Source: Gigaspora margarita
Lineage: Eukaryota > Glomeromycota > Glomeromycetes > Diversisporales > Gigasporaceae
DNA length: 64,000 nucleotides
Direction of reading: 5' to 3'
NCBI GenBank assembly: GCA_009809945.1
Contig: WTPW01000149.1
Span: 449,191-513,190, forward strand
A program made the position numbers and the translations under genes. Below are positions 25,451 to 37,514 of this stretch, in pieces (within the stretch, counting starts at the first letter, position 1; the number at the start of each line of letters is the position of its first letter). The notes below the pieces were generated by a model. That model saw only the letters and a program-made list of their open reading frames with translations. It made no database searches and was not told the DNA's origin.

Positions 25451-27101
25451 TTAGCAACAGTTTTTTTTTAATTTTCATTGCATTACTTTTATGTGCTTTT
25501 CGTAACACAACACCCAAATTTAAAAATGAAATTGTTGATCATGACCAAAAAAAATCACTGGATTACTTGGCAGGTAACTCGGGTCAACCGACGGGTCAAT
25601 AAAAAATAAAAGAAAAGTAAAATATGCATATATATAAAAAGTCTACCCTGTAAGAAAAGTGTACAGGTGGTGGTAGATTTTACAGGGCTGTCCCAAATTT
25701 CTGGATTGGATGTGTCGGATCTAGGTTGACGTTTAGCCCTACTTGTTAGCAGGTTCTATAGTAAAATTATCAGCTAGGCATTTTTTACTTAATAAATGAA
25801 TATCAGATATGATTCTTTAGTAAAATTTTTTATGATCATGGGGCAAAATTGATCAATTCCGATCCAGCCGATCATAATTCTGATGCATTCTGACATATCC
25901 TGACCAGAATTTTGGGGACTCCCCTGCATGTATATATGTTGGCAAAATCCCAAATTACTATAGTTTGGGATTTGTCCGCGCCCAAATCCCAAATACATCC
26001 CAAATTAATTTCTCAAAAACTTTATTAATAATCTTTGTTTAAACAAATAGTAGATATTCTTATTCTTATAGATAATATATTTGAGACTACTTTTTTGATT
26101 TAATCTTTTACTGTTTTTTTGAATTTGGGATTTGTCCTTGTTTTGCCAACAAGTATACCTGTATGAGTTGTGGTGGTATGGGATGGTGTCAGGAATGCTC
26201 GAAATGGCAGGATCATGGGGTACGTACAGGAACATTGCACAGAATGGTACGGTGCAAATGGCACTAACATTACAACCTATGTAGTTAACCAACAAAAATT
26301 TTCAGTCACATGACTTTGGCATGGCGCAAACCAATTGAATTTTAGGATCAGTTGTAACGTAAAAATCGCGTTTCATAAAAATCACTAATAACTCTGAAGT
26401 TTGTCTATGAAATCGTCTACTGCGCGTTAACAAAAAAAATTCCTTGCAAAATTTTGGCACTAGTAGCACACTAACCAAGCGTCTAACCCAAACCCAAACT
26501 ACTTGATTTATTACTTTAATTCTTTCGCTTTAGTTGATTGTTTTGATTGTTTTGATTTTCACGGTACACCTGTTCTTAAAATTGATTGGTTTGTGCCACG
26601 ACAAAGGGACATGACTGGAAAATTTTTGTGGGTTAGCTACAATCATCCGGACATTACGGCATATGGCGGCACATAATATCACATCATATGAAATAGTTCA
26701 TTCAGATGGCACGTATGTGTGCGTTATACACGTGTTGGCTCGTGATATGTGTTGGCTCGTTTTGTGGATCAGATTTCACTGATGAAGCTTCACTGTGTGT
26801 CTTAACAATAAAAATTCCTTACAAAATTTTTACTTCATATACAGTTAGCTTGTTCATCTTATATGGTTTAATAGTTTATCAACATCGTCGCGGTGGCATG
26901 TGAATTTACGTTCATTACCTGTGCCAAATCCCGTGCCGAAATGACTAGTAAACTGCTGTGAAACCCGAGCCATTTACGGTCCATTTGGCATGGGCATACA
27001 GTCCCACGGAATTCGTACCAATCCGGGCCATACCCGTACAAATCCGGATCATGACCCGTGCCTATCTGATGCAACCTGTGCTGATCTGGTCTGATTTTCT
27101 T
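25451..27101. repeat. B 5' flank and GC-richer CACGG block with inserted MITE
   Basis: The first 160 bases match the flanks of copies 4 and 8. From about 25,640 the sequence is richer in GC, with words such as GGTACGTACAGGAACATT and CCCGTACAAATCC. Parts recur at 41,300-41,440 and 43,435-43,675 as direct repeats. The stretch 25,675-26,160 is an insertion relative to 41,330. No coding signal. Confidence 0.6.
25938..26150. mobile_element. 213-bp foldback MITE
   Basis: Inverted ends GTTGGCAAAA and TTTTGCCAAC bracket internal inverted copies of AATTTGGGATTTGTCC. It lies inside sequence absent from the corresponding place in unit 2. The target duplication was not resolved. Confidence 0.55.
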
Positions 27102-27406
27102 GAACTTTCATTTATTCATTAGATTTGAATTAGAATGTTAATCCTTATTTTTTTTGGCGAGTTGTAACCAAACCGCTAATTAGTTTTTCAAAATAATTTG
27201 ATGTAGCTCAAAATTTTTGAGGACCCAAACCATACGATAATTTATTTATCTAGTAGGTATGATGTATACGCTAATGGAAAGAATTTGATATCGATATTAC
27301 TTGAAGATTTTATATTATCAGTTATGGTAAATTAGCGATAATAAAACTTTGTCACATGAATTTAATAAAAATATGCGAAAATAAGTGAAATTATTTCCAT
27401 CAGTGA

Positions 27407-27679
27407 TTAGGCCAGACCAATTTAATTCAGTGGTTTACATTACATCCTGCTCACAAAAGAGGAGGGGGGGAGGGGTGGTTCATATAGTAAAATTTTAAAA
27501 AATTTTTTTTCCAAAAAAAAAAAAATTTTTTCTGATTTGTTCCGGGACTATATAAAAATTTTCCAAAATATTATGTAGTACTATGTATATCTGTCAAAAT
27601 TTTTTTTTACTATGAGGGAGGGGGGAGCTCTGAGGAGAGGGGGTAATGTAAACCACCGAATTAAATTGGTCTGGCCTTA
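27407..27679. mobile_element. 267-bp PIF/Harbinger-like MITE
   Basis: The element proper is 27410-27676 with perfect or near-perfect inverted ends of about 34 bp (GGCCAGACCAATTTAATTCA...). TTA is duplicated at 27407-27409 and 27677-27679. The uninterrupted sequence is visible in units 1 and 3. A three-base TTA/TAA duplication with GGCC ends fits PIF/Harbinger. The interior is G-rich then T-rich, without coding. Confidence 0.8.
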
Positions 27680-28469
27680 CATAGTATTTACCAGATAACT
27701 TAATCATATTTTTAACTTCAATATTTATACAATTCAGATTGTTTAAAAATTTTTTTAATACCCTTCTAGTGAGGAACGCATGAGACGTATTAACTTTTAT
27801 TAACTTTTAAATATTATAATATTTGGAGGTGCTATTACTAATCTTTTAACTATTTAGAATTAGGTATCACTGCTGAGAATTTTGATTTCTTTATGCATTC
27901 TGTTTTTGATTACATATGGAAAAATAGGGTTCAGAATGGGGTTACCTCCCCATCTGGTCTGCATGCAACAGTACCAGACAGATTGTTTAAAGTTAAAATA
28001 TAAATTCATATTCTTTCAAAAAATTTTTTAAATATACTGTATAACTTATTCACGAGAAGTTTGAATTTTTTATTCAAAAAGAGATATTTAGTTCTTTCTT
28101 TATTTTATCTTAAGGTTACTACCTCTTCAATAAAGTATAAAATATGATCGAAAATTCTTTCGTAAATAAAACTTTATGTAGAAATATAGCAATGATAATA
28201 ATAATCACAATAATAATAACAACAATAATAATAATAACTGGTAATGAAAAAAGGAAACTTGTAGCTAAATGAGCTTTGCAGATTTTTTACGAGAAGTGTC
28301 AGAAAATAATTTATCAAATGGAACAATGTTTCAAGATTAAAAACAACTGGTATTATTTGTTTCATTAAAAGGAAATGCAGATGATGCTGAAATCCACGTG
28401 ATCTTTGTATTATCGGATTTCCTAAAATTTCCGATCTACACTACGTAATCAAAACAATCAAATGCTATA

Positions 28470-28713
28470 ACCGGGGGCAATGTTAATTTTTCAATTAAAA
28501 TTTACTGTGCGGATACCGCACAATTCATAAACTTTTTCTGTGCGGCAAATAACAAAAATAACTGAGAAAATGCTTGCAACTGCGCACACTACTTACAAAA
28601 TGGCAATTTGTTCTGTGCGGTATCCGCACATCTACTGAAAAAAATGTGCGCAAAATTTTGTTTCTGTGCGCTGCGCATAGTCCACACAGTGAAAAATAAT
28701 CACTGACCGGGGG
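28470..28713. mobile_element. 228-bp hAT-like MITE nested in the foldback
   Basis: The element proper is 28478-28705, ends CAATGTTAATTTTTCA and the complement of CAGTGATTATTTTTCA. The 8-bp direct repeat ACCGGGGG flanks it at 28470-28477 and 28706-28713. The interior is rich in GTGCGG/CCGCAC words. Confidence 0.75.
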
Positions 28714-28724
28714 TCAATTCAATA

Positions 28725-28966
28725 TATGCCTATATGTTGCATAAATCGCATTCCTAATATCTATATATAAAGACATTATAACTGTATCAAAAAGGCGAAC
28801 CTAACCCTAACCTTAACCACGAGGCAAAAATTTTTTTTTTTGTTATTGCTTTTATAGACGCTTTTTGACTCGTGGTTAGGGTTAGGGTTAGGTCACGTTT
28901 TTGATACAGTTAGAAGGTCTTTATATATAGATATCAGGAATGCGATTTATGCAGCATATAGGCATA
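28725..28966. repeat. Palindrome carrying telomere-like repeats
   Basis: Arms of about 110 bases (TATGCCTATATG...TATATATAAAGAC and complement) flank a short T-rich loop. Next to the loop lie AACCTAACCCTAACC on one side and GGTTAGGGTTAGGGTTAGG on the other. The 139-bp element at 57,627-57,765 shares the arm word ATATCTATATATAAA and the AAAAAGG.AACCCTAAC core, so they look related. Confidence 0.65.
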
Positions 28967-29572
28967 CCAACCAGTTATAGCATTCGATGTAGTGTAGATG
29001 AATCTACACTTCCAGGGGAGACCGAACCAAATTATGAAATGGTCAGGATGATCGTTACACAATTCATTAAGGTTTTTTATACAGTTTATAATACTCTTTT
29101 CGTGAGGTCATCGTGGCTTATTTGCATTATGAAACGTGATCAAATTAGTATACAAACTTGTGGCTTTCTTATTGTACTTTAATAAAATAGTTTGATTCAA
29201 GATGATTCACCAGATATTTATATTACGATTTCTGTATTTATAAGTTATAATATAAATATCCGGTTAATCATCTTGAATCAAACTATTTTATTAAAGTACG
29301 ATACGAAAGCCACAGGTTTGTATACTAATTTGATCACGTTTCATAATGTTAATAAGCCACGATAACCTCACAAAAAGAGTATTGTAAACTGTATAAAAAA
29401 ACTTTAATGAATTGTGTAATGATCGTCCTGACCATTTCATAATTTGGGACGGTCTCCCTTGGAAGTTTAGGTCGATTGTTTACGGAAATTTTAGGAAATC
29501 TGATGATACGGAGATCACGTGGATTTCAGCATCATCCTCGACAATTTATATTGCATTATTAGCAAAAAAAAA

Positions 29573-30668
29573 AAATTTAATAATAAGGTAGCTGCGCGAC
29601 GCTGTCACACAAAACCAGGAACGGGAAAATTATTTAAGGATGAGTATAGTCTGGGTTATTAATATAGTAATTAGTTAGTTTGATATATACTATGAATATT
29701 GTTGTTTACTTATCATATGTTTATTTTACACTTTTTTTTTTTGAATGAAACTTGTATTTTTTAGCATGTATGTACGTACATGCCTTGTTACAAATTTTTT
29801 TTTTGTCAGTGACAGAGTTTACAGATCGAAAAGATAACTAATCAGGAATACGCAAAATTGTTTTTTAAGAATTTTTTTTTCATAATTACATTTACGGATA
29901 TCATGTGTGAGCATGCACTGAGTCATTACGATTAACTAACATATATGAAAAAATCCTGTACGCATGCAAATTATTAGTGGAGCGTAGTCAATTACTCAAT
30001 AACCAATTTCAAAATATTAGATACGTTTATTTGAAAAAATTTTTGTTACATAATTTATTATAAATTATTAACTATAGTCTATCTACTTCTTGATTTAATT
30101 GACAACCAACGCGCATTATCAACGTATTACATAAATAATATAATATTATGACGCAGCATAAACAGTAAAGTAATATTATTAACACTTTTAACATTATTCT
30201 GTACCGTCATCTATTAAATCAATAATAAATTAAATGAAAACGTTTATTGCTTTATTATTACAAACAAAAATATTGATTGACTTTTCGCTACGTTAATGTA
30301 ATTGTGGTACAATACACGTTAATGCAAATAGAAACATCAATCACTAATTAACAAATGATTGCNCAAAANNTGACATNATCACNCATTGGCTACGCTTACN
30401 CTGGTCAAACTTTTNATAACACCAATNATTAAATGCAAAAAACAAGTGGCTAAGCAACTAAAATTTACCACGATTTAGTCACAATNGTAANACTTTAAAT
30501 GNCTTATTCAATTAAAAGCAAACCCGAAATTATCTGAGTTTACATATTTAGAAATCATAGCCAACTGTGGCAACCAACCAAATGCAAGATTTTGTGGACG
30601 CACATCCTTGAACATTTTGGTGAACCATGCTCTCCGTTTTCACTTACGGAAAACTCCATTCCTGGTAT
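29573..30668. other. Unit-2-specific insertion, unidentified
   Basis: Units 1 and 3 run directly from ATTATTAG...AAA into ATAAAATAACAGAGTAT, whereas unit 2 has about 1.1 kb inserted. The insert holds several ambiguous bases (30,363-30,502), no long open frame and no confident terminal repeat. Confidence 0.5.
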
Positions 30669-30772
30669 AATAAAATAACAGAGTATTATACCTCTCCACT
30701 TACCCCATAACAAATTGCTGCACGGAATGATACTGCAATATACGGGAAAGTTTGGATAAGGAACCATACGAA

Positions 30773-30918
30773 CCTGCACGTAAATCTACACGAGACAATG
30801 TATGGGAAAGCACGTTTACAGCATGTAATAAGGCGCGAATTCCGTGCAACAGTGCATGTAATAATGTGCAATTTTATGTGTTTTCACGTGCATTGTCTCG
30901 TGCATGTTTACGTGCAGG
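30773..30918. mobile_element. 146-bp foldback element
   Basis: CCTGCACGTAAA at the left end and its complement at the right end bracket arms sharing ACACGAGACAATG. The CACG-rich content resembles the GC-richer blocks at 41,300 and 43,500. Two overlapping plus-strand open frames here are artefacts of the palindrome. Confidence 0.55.
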
Positions 30919-31193
30919 TAGCATATATCCATACATATATATATAATAATAAATATCGTATATGCATTATTTTATTAACTAAATTTTATAATTTTATTAG
31001 CTAAATTTTATAAGTTTTATTAACTAAATTTTGTATTTTAACTCATTTTAATTATTTTATTAATTAAATTTTTTAATACAAATACTTTAATAATTTACAT
31101 GCTGAATAAAAAAACACTTCTCTAACCCTGACTCGAAAATGGCTATCTAATTCTATTATACTAACTAAACCCAACCTTTATCTAACCCTAAAC

Positions 31194-31381
31194 TACAGTC
31201 TAACCCCGCTATAGTCATACTGTCTGGCAGAAACTTGACGTGACTATAACGAGAGAAACATAATAATAGTCACATCATGTGATTATAGTGAGAGTTAATT
31301 TTATATTACTGCAAATGATTGGTATATAGTCTCAAGAAAATGTGACTATTTCGGATGTGACTATAGCAGGGTTAGACTGTA
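31194..31381. mobile_element. 184-bp pogo/Tc1-like MITE, second family
   Basis: The element proper is 31196-31379 with TA on both sides. Ends CAGTCTAACCCCGCTATAGT and the complement of CAGTCTAACCCTGCTATAGT give at least 20 bp of inverted repeat. It is related in style to, but distinct in sequence from, the 18,799 family. Confidence 0.75.
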
Positions 31382-32107
31382 ACATAATTTAGCACAACAC
31401 GACGAACTAAAATAAGTGAAACTCCAGAAATGAACCTGAAATTGATCCCACAAACTCTATTCAAATGATGAATTCACGTCACCAAATACAACGTAGTTAT
31501 ACCAGGGCTGGCAAGACTACAAAACTGCATCATCAATGACGGCACCAGTGACGAGACTATTATTTTTTAAAAAAAACAACGGCAGTTAAACACGTACTCA
31601 GGTCAAACTACGAAAAACCCACTACACTGAAAAATGAACAAGAATGCGATGCAAGTGACCAAACTACTACCTGCAAAAAAAAACAAGGTAGTCCAACAAC
31701 AACTTCAGTGATGAGACTTTCTTCTTAAAACAAGTGTAGTTACACATATACGCAGGTCCAACTGTAAAAACCACCACACCGAAAGAGCAAACAAGAATGA
31801 GACGAAATCGGTAACTCCAAAAATGGCGACTTCAAAGACAACTCCAGCAATGACGACTCCAAAGACAACTCCAGCAACAACAACTCCAGTAACGAGATTA
31901 TTGCTTAAAAAAAAATAATGATTAGTTAAACATGTACATGGGTCAAACTAAGAGAAAACGAAAGCAAAGAAAAAAAAACAAAGATTATCAATGATCATCA
32001 ATGATCACTGTTTATATATTGCACATGACCCATGACAAACATGTCATGTAACGGGGGGGAGACAAGAATATTTATCCTAATAAAATTATAAGAGTAAAAA
32101 NNNNNNN

Positions 32108-32146
<39 letters not shown>

Positions 32147-32180
32147 AAATAATTATTTGCTTAATTTGTACATGTCAATG
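31382..32180. other. Non-coding insertion sequence with A-run and Ns
   Basis: Purine-rich AACTCCAG/CAACAAC-type sequence occurs without an open frame, then a run of ambiguous bases (32,101-32,107) and a long A-run. Nothing is identified. Confidence 0.4.
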
Positions 32181-32329
32181 CACAGAAATTATTATTAAGG
32201 GCAAAAAAAAAAACAAAAAAACAACAAAATGAATGTTTTTGTGCGCGTCAATGCAGCAATGCACGGAATTTATAATCATTAAGAATCTTAATGATCATCA
32301 CATTAATGCACGGAATTATGATCATTAAG

Positions 32330-32975
32330 GATCTTAATGATCATCACGGTAGTATATGAAATTATAATTATGATCGTTAAGAATCTTACGATTGTGATGA
32401 TCATGAGATTAATGCACTGACATCATGTACAGAAATGATCGTTAAAATTGATCGTTAAGGAATCTTAACGATTGTAATAATCATGATGTAAGTGCACTGA
32501 AATTTTGATCGTTAAGAATCTTAACGATTGTGCACGTCAGAGCACGAAAATTATGATTTTGATCATTAAGAATCTGTACAAATTATGATCGTTAAGAAAC
32601 TTAACGATTGTGCACAAATTATGATCGTTAAGAATCTTAACTATTGAGTGATCGTTAAGAATCTTAACGATTGTGCACAAATTATGATCGTTAAGAATCT
32701 TAATGATTGTGCACAAATTATGATCATTAAGAAACTTAACGATTGTGCACAAATTATAATCATTAAGAATCTTAACGATTGTGATCGTTAAGAATCTTAA
32801 CGATTGTGTGATCGTAAGAATCTTAACGATTGTGTGATTGTTAAGAATCTTAACGATTGTGCACAAATTATGATCGTTAAGAATCTTAATGATTGTGCAC
32901 AAATTATGATCATCAAGAATATTAACGATTGTGCACAAATTATGATCATTAAGAATCTTAACGATTGTGCATGTT
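32330..32975. repeat. 36-bp minisatellite with palindromic unit
   Basis: The unit contains ATCGTTAAGAATCTTAACGA, a near-perfect 22-23-base palindrome, followed by TTGTGCACAAATTA. Roughly fifteen units are recognisable, regular at 32,560-32,960 and increasingly degraded toward 32,280. Some units lack the GTGCACAAATTAT spacer. A 133-codon minus-strand open frame (32,537-32,938) merely translates the repeat and is not called as a gene. Confidence 0.85.
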
Positions 32976-33328
32976 AGCCACAGAAATTATGGATATAATA
33001 CTATGCACAATAGTGCACAGATTTTAACTTTTCGTGTGATAACGTGTATTAAATTTTTTGGATGATCAGTTTCCGTGCAGTTTCCGTGCAATGATCATGA
33101 AACCCATGCTTACCCGCATACAATTTCGTATTTATACATGCATTTCCATGTATCGAGTTTCATAGGGTTATTGACTATAAATAATCTAAATTTTTAACTT
33201 TGAAAATCAGTTTCTGAAACTTTAACCAAATTAAAATATTATATTATGCGGCTCCAAAAACTCCTATCCGAAAGTCTTTATTGATTCATTTATAAAATTA
33301 GTATTTTTAGTATTTTTATTCTTAATTA

Positions 33329-34031
33329 TACAGTCAACTCACTTAATACCGAATCTCTCTATAACGAACTCTGGATATACTGAACTAAAAATTATTGAAT
33401 TTTATAATAGTTCAGTATAAAAAGAGTTATGGTTTCTTTTAAGAAAACATAGTAGTTTTATATAGCGAACCTTTTAAAGCCAGAACTACGTAATTGTTCG
33501 TTAGGCCGTTTGAAGTTAATTTTTTGGTTAACATCACCCACCAGCTAAAGTCTCCCCCCTACCTCTCTCCGAAAATGAACAGCCAATCAAAACGCTGGAT
33601 GACTCTCGCCAGTCACCTGATCTATATCAACCAATCAAATTAGCCCATCTTTGTTCATTTTTATATGTTCGTTTTATATGTTCATTTCATTATATTCCAC
33701 GGCCCCTAATGTTCTCCCATGAACATTTCTGATGATATTTTTATGATGACGCAATGCCATGAAAATATCAAAAATTTTTCCACGGCCATTACGTCATCAG
33801 TAAAAATCTTGGTCAGAAATGTTATGGGCATAGGAACTGTGAAATATATCAGATATTTCACGTGCGCTGTGAACATCACGTATTACCACGGCTTCGACGT
33901 GCTAATCCATGATATTCACAACAACCCGTGAAATATCTATTACTTATCCCCCCCTCCCCCCGAAAGTCCCGGAAAATTAATGTTAACCAAAGAATCAACT
34001 TCGAACAGCCTTATAGATAAAGTAGACTGTA
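33329..34031. mobile_element. pogo/Tc1-like MITE (unit 2 copy) split by another element
   Basis: The ends at 33331 and 34029 match the 18,799-18,984 element, with TA on both sides. The reading is interrupted at GTTCGTTA by the 507-bp element 33504-34010. Removing that and its duplicated TTA leaves about 189 bp, the family length. Confidence 0.8.
33501..34013. mobile_element. 507-bp PIF/Harbinger-like element nested in the MITE
   Basis: The element proper is 33504-34010. Inverted ends read GGCCGTTTGAAGTTAATTTT and the complement of GGCTGTTCGAAGTTGATTCT, extending over about 30 bp. TTA is duplicated at 33501-33503 and 34011-34013. Units 1 and 3 preserve the empty site. No transposase frame; a 70-codon open frame inside has no recognisable domain. 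Confidence 0.85.
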
Positions 34032-34559
34032 CATAATTAATTGCGACACATTCGGCCAACATTCCTTGCTTATTTTATTTTATTTTAAAAAGTATGTTTT
34101 ATAAACGATTCAAAAATCTAATAATAATAAACCAAATACAGAAATAACGAAAAACATATGTCATAAATAACGACTATATATGATAAAGAAGACTCCAACC
34201 CTAACCGAAACTATCTTGTTGAATTATTTACAACGTTGGTATTCTATTTTTTTACTACAATAATTTAACTGGGACATATTAAAAAATTTTTTAAAACATT
34301 GCGTATAATATAAACGATACAAATACTTATAATAATCAACTTTTAAAAAATGACAAATAACATGGATATTAAATAATGACTATATAACAGATAACAATAC
34401 AAGTGAAAGAAAATCATAATCAGGTCAATCAATCCTTTGATCCACTATGCAACGCTGCGCGATTACTTTTTATACAAGACTGTTTATTTAATATTGTATA
34501 TCCTTTACCACTCTCTCTATCTCTCCTCTCCAATTATGTCAAAAATTGTTTCCAGTGTT

Positions 34560-36725
34560 TTATTCAATTATGTCAAAAATCGTTTCCGGTGTTTTATTCA
34601 TTTCAGCCAAAAGTTTCTTATGGGCTTGTAATGCCTCTACATCATTTGGGCAAATTTCTAATGACTTAGCGAAATCTGCCAGTGCCTCTTTATATTTTCC
34701 CATCATATTATAAGTTTCTCCTCGATGAACTAAAGCAAACACATTATTGGGCAAAATTTTTAATGAATTGGTTAAATCTTTAAGTGCTTCCTCATATCTT
34801 CACATCAAGTGATAAGTTCTTCCTCGCTTTATTAATATCCGTGAACAATTAAGTTCAAATTCTAATAATTTATTTAATTTATTTAAATCTGCATATGCTT
34901 CTTTATGCCTGCCCATTGAACGATAAGTTAATCCTCGAATTCCCAATACAAATATTTCTGAATTAATCTCAATTTTTAATGCACTAGTTAAGTCTGCAAG
35001 TGCTTCTTCATATTTTCTCATTATTCGATAAATTACTCCTCGAAACAGTAAAGAAAATGGATTTTGTTTAATTTCTGATAATTCAGTAATGACTGCAAGT
35101 GCTTCATTATACTGGCCCATACAATAATAAGCGAACAATCGATCAAATAACGTAGCTTCAGTATTTTCTTCTTATTGTAATAGTTCATTTAATTTATTTA
35201 AATCTAAAAGCGTTTCATTACGTCTACCCATTGAGCGATAAGTTAATTCTCTAATTGCTAATGAAGCCATATTATCTGGTTCAATTTCTAATGCCTTAGT
35301 TAGATCAGCTATTGCTTCTTCATATTTCCCCATTATACGATAAATTTCCCCACGATACATCAAACTAACATCATTATTTGGTTTAATTTCTATGAATTTA
35401 TTAAAATCTTCAAGCGCCTCTTTATATCGACCCATTAAAAAATAAATGATTCCTCATGTATTAAGCATGTCCGGCTCAAATTTTAATTCTTTATTTAATT
35501 TATCAAAATCTGAAAGTGCTCCCTTATATTTGCCCATCATGAAATATGTTTCTCCTCGAATTTCTAATAAGGAACAATTATCTATCATAGATACATTATC
35601 TTGTCCAATTTCTAACGCTTTATTTAAATCTTCAAGTGCTTCATTATATCTTTTCATTTTAAAATGACATTTTGCTCGTTTTCTTAATTCATATATATTA
35701 TTTAGTTCAATTACATTTTCATTATTATCAGTAATTACCTCTTAGATTTTACCACCTCGTAATACTTAATCAACTTCACTACCTTCACGGTCTGATCAAT
35801 CATTAATTGTGATAGTTTGATCTGGCATCATAAATTTCATTTCAATATCTTCCCACAAAATTGGGTCAATAATTTTTTGATAAGGTCGAACTTTTTTAAA
35901 TATATCTTGACCAGAAATTTGAAAATAACGAATTAAAGGAAGACAATTTTGAAGTGTATTCTTCATAATTAAGAAATCTGCATCAGACCATTGTCTAGGG
36001 TTAGATGATAAAGAAGTATTCTGTGCAATTCCCTATCTAATGACATGTCCCAAATTAATCCTTCGTCCATTTGTAAATTATCGAGTTTTAAGATATTGAC
36101 TAGAGTATTTTCTGAAAGTGTGTTAAATTCATTAAAACTATATTTGGATATTTTGCAATGATATTAGTGCAAAAGTTTTGTAAAACATCAAGATTATTAT
36201 CTTTAAAGCTAGCTTGATAAACACGAGAAAAGTTTAAACATAACCAAGATGCATTATTTTTGATTAAAAGTATTAGAATATGCTTAATTAATTCTTCAAG
36301 ACCAAATTCATTAGATGCAATTAAAAGATCAAAGATAACAGAAATGTCAACCTTCTCTAATGAAATAGTACCATCATAAATATACCTGCACATTAAATTT
36401 AATTTAATAAAACTTTTCAATTAGGTAATCAACATTAATTGTTTGCAATTATTATTTGTTGTATTACTATATTACTTACTTAATTAAGATGTCAAACACT
36501 TTAACAGAAATATCTATATTTTTAATTTCTTCATGCCATTTTTGGAAACGATAACATTTAATTTATCTTTAAAGTATAAGCATCGAGAATTTAGAATAAC
36601 AGAATGTACTTTAAAATTTTGGTTGTTCGGTGCTTGACCAATTTCAATAACGAATTATATTCGTCGCCATTTATGAGAAGTCCACTTAAATTGATTGAAA
36701 GTTTTTCAAAAAATTTGGTATTCAT
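34560..36725 (-). pseudogene. BTB-BACK-TPR gene, copy 3 (A-type), broken
   Basis: The start is at 36725. Exon 1 is 36480-36725, the intron 36386-36479 (94 bp), and exon 2 runs to TAA at 34560. Lesions: single-base losses in the BTB core, a 7-bp loss in BACK (about 36,135), TGG-to-TAG at 36033-36035, a 72-bp internal inversion at 35,737-35,808 in the linker, CGA-to-TGA at 35454-35456, a stop replacing LLQCD in a TPR (about 35,170), and a stop near 34,797. The TPR text is otherwise well preserved (e.g. MGKYEEAIADLTKALEIEPD). About 36 bases around the stop codon are tandemly duplicated just downstream (34,530-34,595). Confidence 0.85.
35737..35808. other. 72-bp micro-inversion inside gene copy 3
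   Basis: This segment reads ACCTCTTAGATTTTACCACC... and ends CAATCATTAATT. Its reverse complement matches the linker sequence of copy 5 at about 46,818-46,889 with a few substitutions. Sequences on both sides are collinear with copy 5, so only this segment is flipped. Confidence 0.85.
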
Positions 36726-37514
36726 TTAGCAATTGCGTTGTTTTTTCTTTTTTTTTAATTTTTATTGCATTATTTTTATATGCTATTCGTAGCACAACAC
36801 CCAAATATGTGTACAATGAGAATTGTTGATCATGAACGTATTCATATCGATTCTGTCTAGAAAAGCATTCGCATTACATTACATATTTTGTGTTTATTGG
36901 GGCTATACCGGCAAATGATTTAAGTTAGAGGTGATTTTTATTAAGGTTGGCAGAAAATGTGTTAGAGAAGCGAGTAACTGACAGAGTTAACCAGAAAGGC
37001 AAAGATATTCCACGAAAAAGCACTCGTAATAGCGCTGGGAGTCAGTGTAGGATTATTATAACCAGTGGGATCATTCCCTGACTACTGAAACAAGCTGGCT
37101 GTGCGTAAAGAATGTAAGTGAAGAAATGCAAGTGAAGACATGATGGGATTACGTGTCTTCATCTCAGATGGGTTGCATGAATTTTCTGTTAAAGTACTTA
37201 TACATACCCCCATTCCCATTGTCCTTATTTGCCCTTTGATCTTCCTTGCACCTTTTTTTGATTTTCACATGCTTTTAGCCTTACCTGTAAATGCGTTATG
37301 GGGAACTATCCCAGAATCGTCAAAAAAATTTTTTAGTCAAACATGATCGCCAGAAATTATCCAATTATGAATTACGTCTCGGTATAGGCAGGTCACTCAG
37401 GCCAACCAATAGGTCAATAAAAAAAAAAATAAAGGATAAAATAATTAAAATTAAAATTAAACTTAACAGAAAGAATGTGTATTGTAATAAAAGAAAAGAA
37501 AAAAAAGTAATATA
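36726..37514. repeat. A-gene 5' flank (unit 2)
   Basis: This matches 21,723-22,450 and 47,816-48,620, including the markers GAATTGTTGATCATGAACGT, GTGTTTATTGGGGCTATACC and ATTATCCAATTATGAATTAC. Open frames inside change frame between copies. Confidence 0.7.

Larger units (their letters stand above)
17581..27101. repeat. Segmental tandem unit 1
   Basis: Comparison with 27,102-43,675 and 43,676-51,640 shows the same order of blocks: A 3' flank (17,581-19,547), gene copy 1, A 5' flank (21,723-22,450), B 3' flank (22,450-23,342), gene copy 2, B 5' flank (25,451-25,610) and a GC-richer CACGG/ACCCGT block (to 27,101). Non-coding flanks are as well conserved as the genes, so the duplication unit is genomic rather than gene-by-gene. 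Confidence 0.8.
28380..29536. mobile_element. 1.16-kb foldback element with nested insertions
   Basis: The outer ends GATGATGCTGAAATCCACGT and its complement bracket a near-perfect palindrome centred at about 29,238 (arms roughly 28,997-29,228 and 29,247-29,536). The left arm is interrupted between about 28,434 and 28,998 by another inverted-repeat element (ends ATCTACACTAC / GTAGTGTAGAT). That element contains a hAT-like MITE and a further palindrome. Units 1 and 3 lack the whole element at this position. An 80-codon open frame at 28,940 lies inside the arms and is not a gene. Confidence 0.75.

Noticed and set aside
28940..29182. 80-codon open frame
   Set aside because: It lies in the arm of a foldback element whose other arm carries the same sequence inverted with frame breaks.
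32537..32938. 133-codon minus-strand open frame with repeated CTIVKILNDHNL text
   Set aside because: It is the translation of the 36-bp minisatellite, whose period is a multiple of three; there is no gene context and units vary.
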